From a virus, in the IMG/VR virus record IMGVR_UViG_3300004369_000061, positions 1 through 35,183 of that record: a stretch of 35,183 nucleotides of DNA; one strand, 5' to 3'. This document shows, piece by piece, positions 33,366 through 35,183 of the stretch (position 1 is its first letter; every line of letters begins with the position of its first letter). Both the position numbers and the translations under genes were made by a program. Under the pieces are notes generated by a model that was not told the origin of the DNA, did not search any database, and saw only the letters and a list, made by a program, of their open reading frames with translations.

Positions 33366-35101
33366 TGAGCGAAAAGAAAGACCACGAATATTCTATGGCA
33401 AGAGCACAACTTGCTACGGTAATGAGTGCTGCTAAAAGACTCCGCTCAAAAATGAAGGGCGAAGGTGAACTTGAAGCATGGGTTCAATCAAAAATTACCA
33501 AAGCAGCAGATTATCTTGATTCTGCCGCTGATTATGTTGACAGTGGAGAAATGAATGAAGCAAAGAATGGTCGTTGTCCTGCTGGTCAATATTATTGCTA
33601 CACCAATAAAGAGTGTAGACCAATACCTAAAGGGTTTATGGTAGATCCTGAAGGTATGCTCCGCAAGGAAAACGGTGCAACTGTTGATGAAGCAAATAAG
33701 AGTGGAGACTCTTCTTTGCGCGACTGGTTTGGTAAAAGTAAGTCTTCTGACGGCAAACCTGGTTGGGTTCAACTTGGCGGCAAATACGCAGGAAAACCCT
33801 GTGCAAAACAACCAGGACAGACCACAAAACCAAAATGTGGTTCAAGCAAGATGAAGCGTGCTCTCTCCAAAGATGAGGAGGAAAGAGCATTTCGCCGCAA
33901 AAATCGTCAAGATCCAAATCCAGAAAGAAGCGGTAAGGCAATTAACGTCAAGACAGAGGAAACTCAAATGAGATCAGTATCTGAAGTTGCAGACTTTGTA
34001 ACTCTGCCACTCCAAATTGAAATTCCAAACAATATTAGAGATTTCAATCTTGGGTTAATGTTCCGCGAAAGTTTGGATCAAAACAGTGGTATGCTCTTCA
34101 TCTTTGATGAAGTAGCAGAACAATCTTTCTATATGAAAGAAACTAAAATTCCTCTGGATATTGCTTTCATCAGAGAGGATGGAACTATTGAAAGCATCAA
34201 ACAATTAGAACCATTTGACGAAACCCCAGTATCTTCAGAAGGTGAAGTGCTGTGTGCATTGGAAGTAAACCGTGGATGGTTCGCAGAAAATAATGTAGAA
34301 GTAGGCGACGAGATTGACATCGAAGAAGCAGCGGGAGAGAAAGACGCTTGCTACCATAAAGTCAAATCACGTTACAAAGTTTGGCCCAGTGCATATGCGT
34401 CAGGAGCACTGGTCAAATGCCGCAAGAAAGGTGCTGCCAATTGGGGTAACAGCACCAAAAAGGAAGAATTAGAACTTGATGAGAAGTGTTGGAAAGGATA
34501 TGAGAAGAAGGGTATGAAGACTATGTTTGGTAAGAGATATCCAAACTGTGTCAAAAAAGAAGAGGCAGAATGTGTCCATACCAAGAAGGGTAAAGAGTGC
34601 CCTGTTCATGGAATGGATGCATGTCCAGATGAAGTAAATGAAGCAGTAAGATTACCAGCAAAAACAGGTAGTCTTATAAATGTAATTTTTAGATTTAGAA
34701 GTTCTTCTCTCATGTTAAGAATGTTCTTCCCACAAACATCATTACCTACAAGATCTGATGTACAAGATCAGATCAACAAAGTGTATCCTGGCGCAAAAGT
34801 ACTAACTTTCAACGTTTCCGACTATGAACCAGGGCAACCAATTCTCCATGCCGAAGGGGCAGCATGGACCAGAAAGGAAGGACAAAAGAAATCAGGAGGA
34901 CTCAACGAAAAAGGCAGAAAATCTTATGAAAGAGAGAATCCTGGAAGCGACCTTAAAGCACCAAGCAAAAAGGTTGGAAATCCCAGGAGGGCATCATTTT
35001 GCGCTCGAATGAAGGGAATGAAGAAGAAGTTGACTTCATCTAAAACTGCTAGTGATCCCAATAGCAGAATAAATAAGTCATTAAGAGCTTGGAACTGCTG
35101 A
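33365..35101 (+). CDS. 578-aa mosaic protein with DUF192 domain; candidate prohead polyprotein
   Basis: The start ATG 33365 overlaps the previous stop (TGATG); a GTG one codon earlier is less likely. Modules in order: helical (1-65); Cys-rich CPAGQYYCYTNKECRPIPKG (71-90); a Lys/Cys module with DWFGKSKSSDGKPGW (118-200); DUF192 (about 204-320, with GLMFRESL, GMLFIFDE, FYMKETKIPLDIAFI and ALEVNRGWF); KVKSRYKVWPSAYASGALVK (332-351); CWKGYEKKGMKTMFGKRYPN (375-394); a Cys/His segment (403-420); an AVRLPAKTGSLI domain (427-497); and a basic GLNEKGRKSYERENPGSDLK domain (512-531), probably the type called DUF6321. Several boundaries carry a hydrophobic-x-Glu|Ala/Gly motif (MNE|A, VDE|A, IEE|A, VNE|A, HAE|G), like T4 gp21 sites. 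No membrane segment was seen. No function is proven for any module. Confidence 0.8.
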   Translation: MSEKKDHEYSMARAQLATVMSAAKRLRSKMKGEGELEAWVQSKITKAADYLDSAADYVDSGEMNEAKNGRCPAGQYYCYTNKECRPIPKGFMVDPEGMLRKENGATVDEANKSGDSSLRDWFGKSKSSDGKPGWVQLGGKYAGKPCAKQPGQTTKPKCGSSKMKRALSKDEEERAFRRKNRQDPNPERSGKAINVKTEETQMRSVSEVADFVTLPLQIEIPNNIRDFNLGLMFRESLDQNSGMLFIFDEVAEQSFYMKETKIPLDIAFIREDGTIESIKQLEPFDETPVSSEGEVLCALEVNRGWFAENNVEVGDEIDIEEAAGEKDACYHKVKSRYKVWPSAYASGALVKCRKKGAANWGNSTKKEELELDEKCWKGYEKKGMKTMFGKRYPNCVKKEEAECVHTKKGKECPVHGMDACPDEVNEAVRLPAKTGSLINVIFRFRSSSLMLRMFFPQTSLPTRSDVQDQINKVYPGAKVLTFNVSDYEPGQPILHAEGAAWTRKEGQKKSGGLNEKGRKSYERENPGSDLKAPSKKVGNPRRASFCARMKGMKKKLTSSKTASDPNSRINKSLRAWNC

Positions 35102-35102
35102 T

Positions 35103-35183
35103 ATGAAATCATTTAAACAGTTCATATCAGAAAGTGTCACTATTCATGGTGACTTTAATGGAACTCTCAATGTAGGAGGAGAT
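35103..35183 (+). CDS. 5' end of a protein with capsid-targeting-like N-terminus (partial)
   Basis: A frame opens at ATG 35103, one base after the previous stop, and continues past the window edge. It begins MKSFKQFISESVTIHGDFNG and then TLNVGG. The first ten residues again resemble the T4 capsid-targeting peptide, with a gp21-like site FISE|S. The following 'VTIHGDFNGTLNVGG' looks like a short beta-repeat. Only 27 residues are visible, so no product name is given. Confidence 0.65.
   Translation, partial: MKSFKQFISESVTIHGDFNGTLNVGGD

Noticed and set aside
33488-33941. Two open frames of about 100 aa on the - strand opposite the mosaic gene
   Set aside because: They are Cys/Phe-rich reverse readings of Lys/Glu-rich codons, with no start signals.
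1-35183. tRNA genes, CRISPR arrays, insertion sequences or attachment sites
   Set aside because: Reading the sequence gave no cloverleaf candidates, no regularly spaced direct DNA repeats, no transposase or integrase, and there is almost no non-coding space.

Overview
The window is a stretch of the virion-structure region of a T4-like myovirus, most likely a marine cyanophage (Kyanoviridae-type cyanomyovirus infecting Synechococcus or Prochlorococcus). This rests on the gene order 25-6-7-8-(baseplate/fibre)-13-14-15-16, which matches T4. It also rests on recognisable T4 family sequences, on cyanophage-type genes (a DUF4815 protein, a YHYH-domain giant, small Lys/Cys-rich modules), AT-rich DNA, and T4-like late promoter octamers (one exact TATAAATA) before several structural genes. 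All genes lie on the + strand and are almost gapless. No tRNA, insertion sequence, integrase or CRISPR array was seen.

Layout. (1) 1-117 is the 3' end of an unidentified gene, followed by a stem-loop terminator that contains the -35 box of a sigma70-like promoter. (2) 313-2623 holds small or accessory genes: a 66-aa protein, a GT-A type glycosyltransferase with its own sigma70-like promoter, and five proteins of unknown function. Most of the small ones have strong Shine-Dalgarno sites, and CGN arginine codons are common. (3) 2672-26382 is the baseplate block: gp25, gp6, a 4062-aa protein, gp8 and a 2530-aa DUF4815 protein. Here Shine-Dalgarno sites mostly disappear and arginine is mostly AGA. 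(4) 26384-27162 holds three small overlapping genes. (5) 27188-30934 is the neck, tail-completion and packaging block: gp13, gp14, gp15 and gp16. (6) 30976-33210 is a coiled-coil fibre-like protein preceded by a perfect 9-bp hairpin. (7) 33210-35183 is a cassette of a 51-aa protein, a 578-aa mosaic protein containing a DUF192 domain, and the start of another gene. The first and last begin with a sequence resembling the T4 capsid-targeting peptide.

The genes build one particle. gp25, gp6, the gp7-like giant and gp8 would form the baseplate wedge. The DUF4815 protein occupies the position of T4 gp9-gp12. gp13/gp14 seal the head, gp15 ends the tail, and gp16 starts packaging. Small beta-type repeat modules recur across the giant, gp8, the DUF4815 protein, gp14, gp15 and the fibre-like protein, as if one set of surface domains had been copied onto baseplate, neck and fibre.

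The two most interesting observations are these. First, the giant protein looks like the C-terminal core of T4 gp7 split by an insertion of about 2,100 residues and followed by a tail of about 1,550 residues. Second, the 578-aa mosaic protein has a T4 gp21-like 'hydrophobic-x-Glu | Ala/Gly' motif at several module boundaries, which suggests a polyprotein processed inside the prohead. All family assignments come from reading the sequence and from memory of the families; no search was run.
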